NCBI GenBank assembly: GCA_018365455.1
Contig: JAGZJZ010000004.1
Span: forward strand, 62,001-126,000
Direction of reading: 5' to 3'
DNA length: 64,000 bases
From: Clostridiales bacterium
Lineage (GTDB): Bacteria > Bacillota > Clostridia > Lachnospirales > Lachnospiraceae
Shown here: one piece after another, positions 42,123-52,100 of the stretch
Layout: each line of letters opens with the position of its first letter
Position numbering within the stretch: position 1 is the first letter of the stretch
The notes under the pieces: model-generated
The model's input: only the letters and a program-made list of their open reading frames with translations
What the model was told of the DNA's origin: nothing
The model's database searches: none
Made by a program: the position numbers and the translations under genes

Positions 42123-43421
42123 ATGAACAGGAAAAAGATATTAGCGGTGATTTTAAGTACTGCGCTTATAGGAAGTACATTTGTGGGATGCGGAACAAGC
42201 AGCACAGGAAGCGGTGAGCAGGATACATCGGCACAAAGCGGTAACAAGACAGAGCTGGAATTTTTTATTCAGAAAAAAGAGGCGGTAGATACCTTTCAGA
42301 AAATTGTGGATGATTTTAATCAGAGCCAGGATAAAATCGTGGTGACACAGAATATTGTACCCGATTCAGAAAGTGTACTGATGTCCAGGGCGGCAACAAA
42401 TGATCTGCCGGATATCATTCAGGTAGGCGGTATGCAGGATGCCAACACCATGCAGTTTCTGAAAGAAGGACAATTTCTGGATCTGGCGGGACTGGACTGT
42501 CTGAATAATGTAATGGATAATTATAAAGACAGCATCCAATATAAAGGGAAGAACTATGTGGTACCCATTTCAGCAAACTTCAGCGGGGTTTATTATAATC
42601 AGGAGATGTTTGAGAAAGCGGGGTACCAGGTTCCGAAAACTTACGATGAAATGATCACCCTGGCAAAAGAGATTCAGGCCAAAGGAGAGATCGCATTCCT
42701 GTTTCCGGATAAAGACAGTTGGACGCTGATGCAGTGCTGGGAGGATAATATCGACGGAACCATGAGAGGTGACCGCCGGCCTACTTACGATAAAATTGCA
42801 AAAGGAGAAACTACTTATCAGGATGACGCAATTTACCAGGACAGCATACAGAAAGTAATAGATATCCGCCAGTACGGGAAGGGGGATTCCCTTGCACTTG
42901 GATATGACCAGGCAATCAGTGACTTTGCTACAGGAAAGGCATATATGTTTATGCAGGGAATCTGGGCCTTGCCATCAATTATGAAGGCAAATCCCAATCT
43001 GAAAGCAGGTATGTTTTCATTTCCAACCAATGACGGGAACGGAAAAGTCAGCATGGGAATCGATGTGAACATTGCAATCTCGGCATCCACAAAAAATGCA
43101 GAAGCTGCAAAGGAATTTGTCAATTTCCTGGCATCTAAAGAAATGGTACAGAAATACGTAGATAATGATTATTCTATTCCTTGCATGAAAGATGTAAATG
43201 CCAATATTCCCGCAGCTAAGGAAATTGTAGACAGCGTAAATGCCGGTAACGGAGTACTGCAGACAACAGCACTGCCAAAAGCAGTTTCAGACCAGTATAA
43301 AAATACAATCCAGAAGGTTATTGTCCCTGATGGGGGAGAAGATGCAAATACCTTTTTAACAAATCTTACAAAGGTATTTACCGAAAACAAAGATGAGTAC
43401 TTGGAAATGTATGGAGAATAA
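42123..43421 (+). CDS. Carbohydrate ABC transporter substrate-binding lipoprotein 3
   Basis: A 432-residue extracellular binding protein anchored through C23 (lipobox STFVGCG). A Ser/Gly-rich spacer leads to the family 1 fold, with FFIQKKEAVDTFQKIVDDFNQ, DLPDIIQVGGMQDANTMQFL, YVVPISANFSGVYYNQEMFEKAG and GIDVNIAISASTKNAEAAKEFVNFL (in parts). GGAGG lies 8 bases before the ATG at 42123; an in-frame TTG at 42117 is less likely. It is not closely similar to binding proteins 1 and 2, so it probably carries a different sugar. Two permeases and a two-component system follow in one block. Confidence 0.9.
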   Translation: MNRKKILAVILSTALIGSTFVGCGTSSTGSGEQDTSAQSGNKTELEFFIQKKEAVDTFQKIVDDFNQSQDKIVVTQNIVPDSESVLMSRAATNDLPDIIQVGGMQDANTMQFLKEGQFLDLAGLDCLNNVMDNYKDSIQYKGKNYVVPISANFSGVYYNQEMFEKAGYQVPKTYDEMITLAKEIQAKGEIAFLFPDKDSWTLMQCWEDNIDGTMRGDRRPTYDKIAKGETTYQDDAIYQDSIQKVIDIRQYGKGDSLALGYDQAISDFATGKAYMFMQGIWALPSIMKANPNLKAGMFSFPTNDGNGKVSMGIDVNIAISASTKNAEAAKEFVNFLASKEMVQKYVDNDYSIPCMKDVNANIPAAKEIVDSVNAGNGVLQTTALPKAVSDQYKNTIQKVIVPDGGEDANTFLTNLTKVFTENKDEYLEMYGE

Positions 43422-43445
43422 AGAACCGAAAGAGGGGAGTTTTCT

Positions 43446-44327
43446 ATGAAAAATGCACGGCATTCCAAAAAAAACCGCGTACTGTTTATCTTTACGCTGC
43501 CAATTTTACTGATGTACTGCTTCTTCTTTGTTATTCCAATGCTGATGGGAATGAAAAACAGCTTTACAGACTGGTCAGGAACAAGCCAGACCTATCATTT
43601 TATCGGCATTCAAAACTATACAAAGATTTTCCAGGATGAAAGGTTCAGAAATGCACTGTTTTTTAACTTCAAATATACCCTGCTTCTGACCATTGCAACA
43701 GTTCTGATATCCGTAGTTGTGGCATTGGTTCTGAACCAGAAGATAAAAGGAAGGACGTTCTTCCGTTCGGTATTTTTTCTGCCTGCTATCTTAAGTCTCG
43801 TAACGGTTGGGTTGATCTGGAATGAATTATTTTACCGTATGATCCCGTTCATTGGGGAAGCAACCGGCTGGTCTTTGTTTAAGTCCAGCTGGCTGGGCAG
43901 CCCAAAGCTTGCCATGTATGCAATTCTTATTGTAAACCTGTGGCAGGGCTGTGCGATTCCAATTGTGCTGTTACTGGCTGGTCTGCAAAGTGTTCCGGCT
44001 GATTTATATGAAGCCGCGGCAATTGACGGCGCTAATGCATTTAAGCGGTTCCGGGCGATTACGGTGCCTTATCTGATTCCGGTTTTAAATATCGTAATAG
44101 TTACTTGCGTAAAAGGTGGACTTACAACCTTTGACTACATTAAAGCGATGACGGATGGCGGTCCGATGCAGTCTACTGAATCTGTAGGAATACTGATATA
44201 CAGCCATGCCATGCAGGAGGGCAGGTTTGGTTATTCCGTGGCAGAGTCCATGATACTCTTTGTAATCATAGCAGTAGTATCACTGCTGACAATGCGCTTA
44301 ACCAATAATAAGAAAGTGGGTGAATAG
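43446..44327 (+). CDS. Sugar ABC transporter permease (MalF type)
   Basis: A 293-residue integral membrane subunit with about six helices, starting FIFTLPILLMYCFFFVIPML. The EAA loop is ADLYEAAAIDGANAFKRFRAITVPYL. GAGGGGAG lies before the ATG. It follows binding protein 3 after 24 bp, and the next permease starts within 2 bp of its stop. As in the other locus, no ATPase is encoded here. Confidence 0.92.
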   Translation: MKNARHSKKNRVLFIFTLPILLMYCFFFVIPMLMGMKNSFTDWSGTSQTYHFIGIQNYTKIFQDERFRNALFFNFKYTLLLTIATVLISVVVALVLNQKIKGRTFFRSVFFLPAILSLVTVGLIWNELFYRMIPFIGEATGWSLFKSSWLGSPKLAMYAILIVNLWQGCAIPIVLLLAGLQSVPADLYEAAAIDGANAFKRFRAITVPYLIPVLNIVIVTCVKGGLTTFDYIKAMTDGGPMQSTESVGILIYSHAMQEGRFGYSVAESMILFVIIAVVSLLTMRLTNNKKVGE

Positions 44328-44328
44328 T

Positions 44329-45168
44329 ATGACAAAGAAAGGAAATGCTGTGGGGAAGACCTCATCTTATCTGATTGCGGGAATCGGCGCACTATTTGTT
44401 TTGTTGCCATTTTATATCACCCTGATCACTGCGTTTAAATCTCCGGAAGAATCAGCACAGAGCTTTTTTGCATTCCCCCAGAGTCTCTATCTGGAAAACT
44501 TTAAGTCGGTGTTTGAAAAAGCCCATTACTCCATGTATTTTATGAACTCCGTAACCGTAACGGTGATCTCTCTGATCCTGATTTATGTGTTGGTTACCAT
44601 GATATCCTATGCGATTGCCAGGAGCATGAAGCGGAGCAGATATTATAAAATCATTTTCGGGTTTATTGTTCTGGGCATGTTTGTACCATTTCAGGTAATT
44701 ATGGTTCCTCTGGTACAGTTTATGGGCGGGCTGGGACTTTCTAATAAAACAGGATTGATTCTGCTCCACGTTACCTATGCATCCATGCAGGCAGTATTCC
44801 TCCTGGTTAATTATATTACTTCCGTTCCTGAGGATCTGGAAGAAGCGGCATGCATCGATGGATGTACAACTGTGCAGGCTTATGTAAAAGTAGTGCTTCC
44901 CCTGTTAAAGCCCATGACTTCTACCGTATTGGTGTTAAATGCCCTTTGGATATGGAATGACTTCCAGATGCCGCTGATTATCTTAAATAAATTGCCGAAT
45001 ACATGGACACTGCCGCTGTTTCAGTATAATTTTAAATCACAGTATACGTTTGATTACAATATGGCATTTGCTTCTTATCTCATTGCACTGGTACCGGTAT
45101 TAGTCGTATACATACTTGCTCAAAAAAATATTGTGGATGGGCTGACGGCAGGGGCAGTAAAATCATAA
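44329..45168 (+). CDS. Sugar ABC transporter permease (MalG type)
   Basis: A 279-residue integral membrane subunit. Six helices are visible, including YLIAGIGALFVLLPFYITLITAFKS (in parts). The EAA loop is PEDLEEAACIDGCTTVQAYVKVVLP, and the C-terminus, AQKNIVDGLTAGAVKS, is standard. I use the ATG at 44329; an in-frame GTG at 44320 overlaps the upstream stop. It completes the second importer with the MalF-type partner. Confidence 0.92.
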   Translation: MTKKGNAVGKTSSYLIAGIGALFVLLPFYITLITAFKSPEESAQSFFAFPQSLYLENFKSVFEKAHYSMYFMNSVTVTVISLILIYVLVTMISYAIARSMKRSRYYKIIFGFIVLGMFVPFQVIMVPLVQFMGGLGLSNKTGLILLHVTYASMQAVFLLVNYITSVPEDLEEAACIDGCTTVQAYVKVVLPLLKPMTSTVLVLNALWIWNDFQMPLIILNKLPNTWTLPLFQYNFKSQYTFDYNMAFASYLIALVPVLVVYILAQKNIVDGLTAGAVKS

Positions 45169-45258
45169 CGGAACGGTTTATCTATTGAACAGCATAGATG
45201 ATTATAGTATATTAATGGAAGTGAAACACCAAAATCAGTTATTAAGGCGGAATGTAAA

Positions 45259-47085
45259 ATGATACGGTATTTTCGAAGACTTTCATTTGGAAAAAAGATA
45301 TTGAGTTCCTATATATTATTTATCAGCATATCCTGCCTGCTGGTGTTTATTTACTATATAAAAAGTATGGAAGTCGTAAAACAGGAGAATTATAACAATA
45401 TGTTCCAGCTGGGGGAGCAGATCAGCCTGAATACGGATATACTGGTATCAAATATGGACCGCATCCGGTTTATACATTTAATAGATGACAAAATAAAGCC
45501 TGTCATCCGTTCTGAAAATAAGAATAAGGAAATCGACCAGATTCTGGAAGGGCAGGAATATATAGAACGTGCAATTAAACATATGGCAAACATGAACCAG
45601 TTTATTCTGCGGGTAACCATTGTAAATGAATATGGGGATATCTACAGCAATGTATCTACCGAACAGGAAGAATACTTAAACCGGCTGGCTCCCGTTGTGG
45701 AAAGCCAGGATTGGACAGATAAGAATAAAGTGTATTATACAGGGGTCAATACCGAGAAAATCAGCCAGAATCCATATAAAATCGTGACCAGTATCAGCAA
45801 AATGTATGATATTGACCGTACATGTATCGGGACAATCTATATAGACCTGAATTATACTCAGATCAGTAATCTGTTTAACCATTTATTTCAACGTAAAGAA
45901 ATGAAGACGGCCTTTCTGGTGTTGGATGCCCAGGAAGAACTAATGTATGCCTCGCCCAACATCCGGGAGGGTTTTTGGGAACAAATGGATCGGGATGAGA
46001 GAGAGACGCTGTACAAAGCTTGCCAGGATGAAGAAGTATTGGGGGGCAAAAAGCACATAACGTTAATTTTGGACGGGGAAAAATGTAGCGTAACGGCTGA
46101 GGTAAACAGCATTACCAACTGGAAGGTTGTGGTATTCACACCACTGCATGCTGTTTATGCCGACGGGATCAGGAATATGATTGGCATATTAACCGCCATG
46201 GCGGTAGTTCTCTCTCTGGCTATTGCACTTGGTATTATTCTATCCAGGCAGATCAGCCGCCCGGTAACCATTTTAGCAAAGGCGATGGCCGGTGCCGACA
46301 AAGGGAATGTGGAGTTAATTCAGGAGGAGCCATATTTCTGGCAGGATGAAATGGGGCAATTGATGCACAGCTACAATGAGATGGGACAGAGAATCAACGA
46401 GAGCATCGAGAAGATTTACGTCTATCAGTTAAATCAGAAGCAGACGGAATTAAAAATGCTGCAATTCCAGATTAATCCTCATTTTTTATACAACACGCTG
46501 AATACGATCAGTTCCATTGCAGCCCTTGAGGATATTGAAGAGATTGTACAGATATCGGACAGTTTATCCAGTATGTTTCAGTACAATATTAAGGGCAGTG
46601 ATATTGTACCCGTGTCACACGAAATCCAGCACGTAAAAAATTACTTAAACATCCACACAATCCGTTTTCCGGAGAAATATCAGTTTCATTATGAAATCCA
46701 GCCTGAGGCCATGCAGTGCTATATGTTAAAGTTCCTGATTCAGCCCCTGGTAGAAAATTCTTTACAGCATGCTTTTACAAAGTTAAAAGATAAAAATCAG
46801 ATCAGACTGCATATTTTTCTTTCCGGAGAATCCGATATCTATATTGAAATATGGGATAATGGTGTTGGGATAAGGGAAGAGGATGTGGAAATATTAAACA
46901 GCGAACTGTCCGGTATGGATACCAGGACGCTTGTTTCTAATGTAGACAGAGGAATAGGACTGCGCAATGTCAATGCCAGGATCAGAAACTTTTATGGGAA
47001 AGCATATGGGCTTCAGATTGAAAGTATAGAAGGAAAATATACGGCAATACGCCTAAAGATCAGCAGGATGGATACGCCGGGATGA
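45259..47085 (+). CDS. YesM-type sensor histidine kinase
   Basis: A 608-residue membrane kinase. Helix 1 is near residues 14-33 (LSSYILFISISCLLVFIYYI). An extracellular sensor domain follows (about 35-295), then helix 2 (MIGILTAMAVVLSLAIALGII), HAMP, and the His_kinase motif with H408 in INPHFLYNTLNTIS. The ATPase domain has LIQPLVENSLQHAF and EIWDNGVGIREED. It is encoded directly after the second importer and before its regulator, so it probably senses that importer's substrate. The start ATG follows GGCGGAA at a loose distance. Confidence 0.93.
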   Translation: MIRYFRRLSFGKKILSSYILFISISCLLVFIYYIKSMEVVKQENYNNMFQLGEQISLNTDILVSNMDRIRFIHLIDDKIKPVIRSENKNKEIDQILEGQEYIERAIKHMANMNQFILRVTIVNEYGDIYSNVSTEQEEYLNRLAPVVESQDWTDKNKVYYTGVNTEKISQNPYKIVTSISKMYDIDRTCIGTIYIDLNYTQISNLFNHLFQRKEMKTAFLVLDAQEELMYASPNIREGFWEQMDRDERETLYKACQDEEVLGGKKHITLILDGEKCSVTAEVNSITNWKVVVFTPLHAVYADGIRNMIGILTAMAVVLSLAIALGIILSRQISRPVTILAKAMAGADKGNVELIQEEPYFWQDEMGQLMHSYNEMGQRINESIEKIYVYQLNQKQTELKMLQFQINPHFLYNTLNTISSIAALEDIEEIVQISDSLSSMFQYNIKGSDIVPVSHEIQHVKNYLNIHTIRFPEKYQFHYEIQPEAMQCYMLKFLIQPLVENSLQHAFTKLKDKNQIRLHIFLSGESDIYIEIWDNGVGIREEDVEILNSELSGMDTRTLVSNVDRGIGLRNVNARIRNFYGKAYGLQIESIEGKYTAIRLKISRMDTPG

Positions 47086-47180
47086 AAATGTGTCGGACAA
47101 TCATTGATTGTGAACCACGGGTGCCTCCATCCTGCTCTACAGTACCGCAGACCCGTCAGCGGTATGCAGGGGGAATAAGT

Positions 47181-48725
47181 ATGAAAATGATAGTAGCGGA
47201 TGACGAATACTATGCCAGGAAGGCATTGATAAAGAAGATCAGCAGTATCAACCCGGAGATTGAAATAACAGGCGATTTTGAAAATGGAAAGCAGGTATTA
47301 GCTTATCTTAGGGAACACCCACAGGGGGCGGATGTTTTAATAACAGATGTCCGTATGCCGGAAATGGATGGGCTGGAATTAACCGAAACACTTTCCAAAA
47401 CGGATCTGAAACTGGATATTATCATTGTATCCGGGTATACAGAGTTTGAATATGCGAAAAAAGCAATTGCATTTGGAGTAAGGGACTATCTGATTAAACC
47501 GGTAAATAAAGAAGAACTGCAGGCTGCACTGGAGAAGATAGAAATCAGGCACCGGAAATACGAAGAAGAACTAAATCGTGTGGTGCAGCATCAGATGATA
47601 CGGCGGACGGTTCAGTACCTGAGTATCGAGGAAATCCTGCGGAATGGGGAATGGACAGAAGAATTTCTGAATCCTGTTTTTAAAAAATATCAGGGACGGG
47701 AATACAGGATGACAATTATACAGGCAGACCGCCAGATCATCCCCACAGAGCAGGATAAATTAGAAAGGGATTTAACTGAGTTTGCACAGGAACACTGTGG
47801 AAGCTGGTTTTATTTTAACAGGTACCAGGAATATGTGCTGATTTTGTTTTCCGGTCAGGGAGAAAGCAGCAGCTTTATGGAGAATCTGAACACCTTTCTG
47901 CTGAAAAAGAATGCCGGCTGGAATCTGAAATTATCTGCGGGAACCAGCGGATCGTACAGCCAGGTTCCACAGCTGAAAAAAGCATACCAGGAAGCAGTAT
48001 ATGCTATCAACCAAAGACTGATAGACGGCTGGGTAAACGTGTATGAGTTTGCAGGAGAGTTCAAACCACAGAATCTTCTGTCAAAGGAAAAAGAAGTAAT
48101 TTTAAGAGAAGCCATAGAAAATCAAAAAGCCGAAGATGCAAATGCTCTGATTTTGGGGCTGATAAAACAATGCAGGGATTCTTATACGCTGTATATTACC
48201 ATTATCGGAATCTTTAATTTATTATACCGGATCTACTGCAAAAGTGACTCAATAGAAGAAACTGAAAACGAACATGGTTATCTGCTGTTCTCCTTTCGGT
48301 CAGATCTGTATAATTTTAAATATCTGAAAGAAGTGAACCAGTATGTAGAAAATATTGTAAATCTAATGTGCATGGAACAGGGGGAAAAGAAATACCACTA
48401 TATCATAAAAGAAATCCTGGATTATATTGAGAAGAATTATCAATGCAATATTTCACTGGGTGAGCTTGCAGAGCACAAGTATTTTATGAACAGCAGCTAT
48501 CTGAGCCGGTTGTTTAAAAATGAAGTTGGGCAGACTTTTTCAAAATATCTGATGCAGTTCCGTATAAAAAAGGCTGCAAGTCTGCTGGAAAGTAATATCT
48601 TGAAGATCAATGATATTGCAGCGCTTGCCGGATACAATGATGTGTCCCATTTCATTCAGTACTTCAAAAAAATGTATGGTTGTACACCGGAGGAGTATCG
48701 TGCACTTCAGACAAATGCAAATTAA
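47181..48725 (+). CDS. YesN-type response regulator with AraC output domain
   Basis: A 514-residue cytoplasmic regulator. The receiver domain has ADDE at residues 6-9, D56 in VLITDVRMPEMDGLE and Lys in VRDYLIKPVNKEE. A helical middle (about 125-400) precedes the AraC double helix-turn-helix (about 410-510), ending NDIAALAGYNDVSHFIQYFKKMYGCTPEEYRAL. The frame is open from 47082, where ATGA overlaps the kinase stop. I start at the ATG at 47181 because it has AGGGGG upstream and gives the family's normal N-terminus MKMIVADDEYYARK; the 33 extra residues of the longer form resemble no domain. It likely activates the importer and perhaps the GH20 gene downstream. Confidence 0.92.
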   Translation: MKMIVADDEYYARKALIKKISSINPEIEITGDFENGKQVLAYLREHPQGADVLITDVRMPEMDGLELTETLSKTDLKLDIIIVSGYTEFEYAKKAIAFGVRDYLIKPVNKEELQAALEKIEIRHRKYEEELNRVVQHQMIRRTVQYLSIEEILRNGEWTEEFLNPVFKKYQGREYRMTIIQADRQIIPTEQDKLERDLTEFAQEHCGSWFYFNRYQEYVLILFSGQGESSSFMENLNTFLLKKNAGWNLKLSAGTSGSYSQVPQLKKAYQEAVYAINQRLIDGWVNVYEFAGEFKPQNLLSKEKEVILREAIENQKAEDANALILGLIKQCRDSYTLYITIIGIFNLLYRIYCKSDSIEETENEHGYLLFSFRSDLYNFKYLKEVNQYVENIVNLMCMEQGEKKYHYIIKEILDYIEKNYQCNISLGELAEHKYFMNSSYLSRLFKNEVGQTFSKYLMQFRIKKAASLLESNILKINDIAALAGYNDVSHFIQYFKKMYGCTPEEYRALQTNAN

Positions 48726-48774
48726 ATATTACTAAAGGTTACGAAACAGAAAATGAGAAAATTCAAGAATTTAA

Positions 48775-48803
48775 TTGACATTATTTCTAATAATCGATAT
48801 AAT
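48775..48803 (+). promoter_or_regulatory. Perfect consensus sigma-A promoter
   Basis: TTGACA (48775-48780) and TATAAT (48798-48803) are separated by exactly 17 bp. It is the strongest promoter match in the window. Confidence 0.88.
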
Positions 48804-48809
48804 AAAACC

Positions 48810-48905
48810 AAATAAACTGAATTTGACAATGGGTTGTTACTGTTAAGCAGGCAAAACCAATTTTAAGAAGGAAAAGATATTTTCTTCTTAAAATTGGTTT
48901 TTTTG
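48810..48905 (+). ncRNA. Candidate small RNA or premature-termination leader
   Basis: Transcription from the consensus promoter would start near 48810 and meet a strong terminator at 48853-48905. The roughly 95-nt product has no open frame with a ribosome binding site. It is either a free small RNA or a leader whose terminator is overcome to express the GH20 gene 264 bases further on. Confidence 0.55.
48853..48905 (+). terminator. Intrinsic terminator
   Basis: AAAACCAATTTTAAGAAG pairs perfectly with CTTCTTAAAATTGGTTTT (18 bp) around a 13-nt AT-rich loop, followed by a T-run. Confidence 0.9.
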
Positions 48906-49061
48906 TGTTTTTAGATTATGGTGTATGTTCTTATGCAGGCGGGGACTCAGAAATATATGCTGGAAAGGGGGCGGAGGTATTGACAGGCGGGTATCTGGGT
49001 TAATGACAGTATTGGCGAAATGCAGGAGCATAATTTAAATATAAAGAAGATACAAGGGGAA

Positions 49062-49168
49062 TCAGGCTGAAAGAAAATTAAGAAGAGGAAAGGAGCCACA
49101 ATGTAAATCTTTTAGCTTAGAGCGTGGCGGTATTGCAGGCAAGCATGCAATATGCAAAAGGTATGAAG
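49062..49168 (+). promoter_or_regulatory. Candidate structured leader RNA of the GH20 gene (copy 2)
   Basis: Same layout as the GH127 leader. Helix 1: GGCTGAAAGA (49065-49074) with TCTTTTAGCT (49108-49117); all ten pairs form, two as G-U where copy 1 has G-C. Helix 2: GCCAC (49095-49099) with GTGGC (49124-49128), interleaved with helix 1. Helix 3: GTATTGCA (49130-49137) with TGCAATAT (49146-49153). Exactly 15 nt separate helix 3 from the ATG, as in copy 1, and here include AAAAGG as ribosome binding site. The coding sequences downstream are unrelated. Confidence 0.6.
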
Positions 49169-52100
49169 ATGGGGAAAGAGCAAAAACTATGGAAAAGACT
49201 TTTGTCAATCGTCTTAGCGGTTACGCTAAGCCTTAGCAGCTTTACCATTCCGGTAAGTGCGGAGGGAACATCTAATGACACAAGAGCGAAAGACACAACC
49301 AATGAAGCAAGCGTGGAAGGTACAACCAATATAGCAAGCGCAGAAGTCATTGCAGGTGAAGCGAGGGAAGAAGGCATTACAGGTGAACCAAGCGAAAACA
49401 ATCCGAATGCCAGAGAGCAATCGTACATCGTAGAGGCAGAAAATGCGCAATTAAAGGAACCAGGTGATTTTTCGGATGATAACGATACTGCATCTCACGG
49501 AGGGAAGCATATCAGGACGCAGAAAATAGGTGCTTCTGTGACACTTACCTTTACCGGGACAGGAATCCGCTTTTATACTAAAAAGGGAAGCGGTGCAGGT
49601 GTTCTGCAGGTTGAAATAGACGGTGGGCTTCATGGGAAAGCGGATGAGTATGTCAACGGGAGTCCGCAGTTCCAGTCAAAGACCTACGAGGCATTGAACT
49701 TAAGTGAAGATAATGCAGAGCATAAAATTGTGCTGACGACTACAAGCGAGAATCCAAATGACATAAACGGCAGTCCGTGGTTTAACTTCGATTATTTTGA
49801 AGTAATACAAAGTGAGGGAGGAGGAGCAGGGGACATCATGCAATCCCCGGGAGATACCAATTACTATTTGGATTCCCAGGCTTCGCAAAACGGAGACGGG
49901 TCACAGGAATCACCATTTAATACCCTTGATGAGATTAACCGAAGAGAATTTGCCCCGGGAGATCATATTTTTATCAGACGTGGTTCCGTATTCAGCGGGC
50001 TGCTGTATCCAAAGGGTTCCGGTTCAGAAGAAAAACCGATTCTTCTGGAAGCGTATGGAGAAGGAGAAAAGCCCCTGATTGATGGAGGTGGACGCTACGC
50101 CAGACAGCAGGAGTATGGCGCAGAAGGGCCTTTTGGGGAGGATGCGGCTGCAGTTTACCTATACAACAGCCAGTATTGGGAGATCTCTGATTTGAGAGTT
50201 ACAAACTGGGATGAAGATGCAGCCAACCGTGAAAGAAGTGGTATCCGCGTGGAAGCCGGTGGTGGCGGCGTGTTCCGGCATATTTATATTAAGAATTGTG
50301 AGATATTTGATGTTAGGGGATACCGGGGACAGGACAGCATCTGGGATGTGGATCCGGTGGGAGGCGGAACGACCTTTTTTGGTTCCAGGACGACTCACCG
50401 TACAGGCGGCATTAACTTTTGCAGTTATACAAGCAGAGAGAATAATGCTTCTGATAAAACAAATCCGGGAACAGTAACAGATAATGAACCGACTATTTTT
50501 GAAGATATTCTGATAGAGGGAAATAACATTGAGAATTGTGATGCCAATGGGATTACCACCACAAATGTGAAGGGAGAAATGGACAATCGGGATTACCGTC
50601 ATAAAAACGTTGTCATTCGCAGTAACAGCATTAAAAATGTACAGCGGGCAGGCATTGTGCCCCTCTATACAGATGGGGCTTTGGTGGAACATAACAAAGT
50701 GGATACGTTCCAGCAGACCACGGAAGGCTATGGATGCGGAATCTGGTGCGACCGCGCCAATGATATGATATTCCAGTACAACGAGGTCTGCAATGGACAG
50801 AACACCATGGATGGAATGGCGTTTAATCTGGATGATATGACGGAAAATGGTGTTATCCAGTATAACTATACCCACAATAATGTGGGCGGAGGCACGATGC
50901 TCCATGTGAGGACCAACTCCTATAACCGCAATAATACCATCCGCTACAACCTAAGCGTAAACGACACCCATCATTACGCACCCCATCAGGCGATCATAGT
51001 TTGTGTAGGGGAGGATGCTAATACAAAAATTGAAGCCGCCAAGGTATACAATAATACATTTTTCAACACCAGGACAGTGCGGCCGGTTTACAAAGGAGAT
51101 GAGATTGCGTTTCAGAATAATATCTTCTACATGGTAAATAAGGGGATGAAAAATAAGACGGATGCTTATGATGTAGGGTATAACACCACATTTAATAAGA
51201 ATCTGTTTGCGGGCGTGCATCCAAAGGATGAGCCGGCGGGAAATGGTAATCTTACCGCTGCAATGCCGGGATTGTCAGGAGTCCTTGTGAATAAGGATGG
51301 TGATCAATATCTTCCAAAGGAAATGGAAGAGGCGATAGCTGCAGCCAGGCTTGCTCACAATTCTGAGGCATTAAATGCCGGTGTTGCAATAGAAGACGGT
51401 GCAGCAGTGGACCTGTATGGAAATCCGGTAATAGCAGGGGAAGCCCCTAATATCGGCGCATACAATGGAGAGTCTGTGGAAAAAACAGAATATGAAGATT
51501 TCACCGACATCACAGAGGCTCCGGGCGAACCATCGGATATAGAGAATTACACAATAGAATTTGTGGAGGGTGAAGATGAACGCGTCAGCAAAAGCGCAGC
51601 GTTTAAAACCAATCCAAGTGGCGCCCATGGTGGTTTTCATATCAGTTCAGATGAGGATGGAGCGGCAGCAGAATACACCTTTACGGGAAAAGCAATTTCT
51701 GTGTATACCAAGAGCGGAGCGGCAGCAGGAGTTGCAAATATTTATCTGGATGGACATAGGGTGGCCACGGATGACCAGTATGAAGGAACGGAGACATTTG
51801 GAAGAATGGCATTTACACGGACGTTTACCGAAAGCGGAACACATACCATTAAAATAGAAAGATCCGGGATGAAAAATCCTAGTTCAAGCGGCACAAATGT
51901 AAACCTGGACTATTTTAAAGTATTTAAGGAGAGCCAGTCTGTAGTTCCGGACAGGAGTTTTCACGTGCCTCCTACATGGAATCAGAAGGATTCACACATC
52001 ACGCTGCCTGAAGTGGCGGAAGGCTGGAAGATCGAACTCTTTGGATCTGACCGCAAGGAGGTGATCGGTCTGGACAAATCCGTAACCAGACCACTGGAGG

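Larger units (their letters stand above)
48726..49168. other. Intergenic region with promoter-terminator unit and GH20 leader
   Basis: These 443 bp contain a consensus promoter, a strong terminator about 50 nt after the expected start site, a purine-rich stretch (48930-49060) in which I see no gene, and the structured leader of the GH20 gene. Confidence 0.7.

Noticed and set aside
48910..48975. Short peptide gene (MVYVLMQAG...) after the 48853 terminator
   Set aside because: Only 21 codons, no ribosome binding site and no promoter directly upstream.
50159..50905. Long minus-strand open frame (248 codons) inside the GH20 gene
   Set aside because: It lies opposite the beta-helix repeats, has no ribosome binding site, and its translation is Ile/His-rich with no family resemblance; it is a shadow of the real gene.
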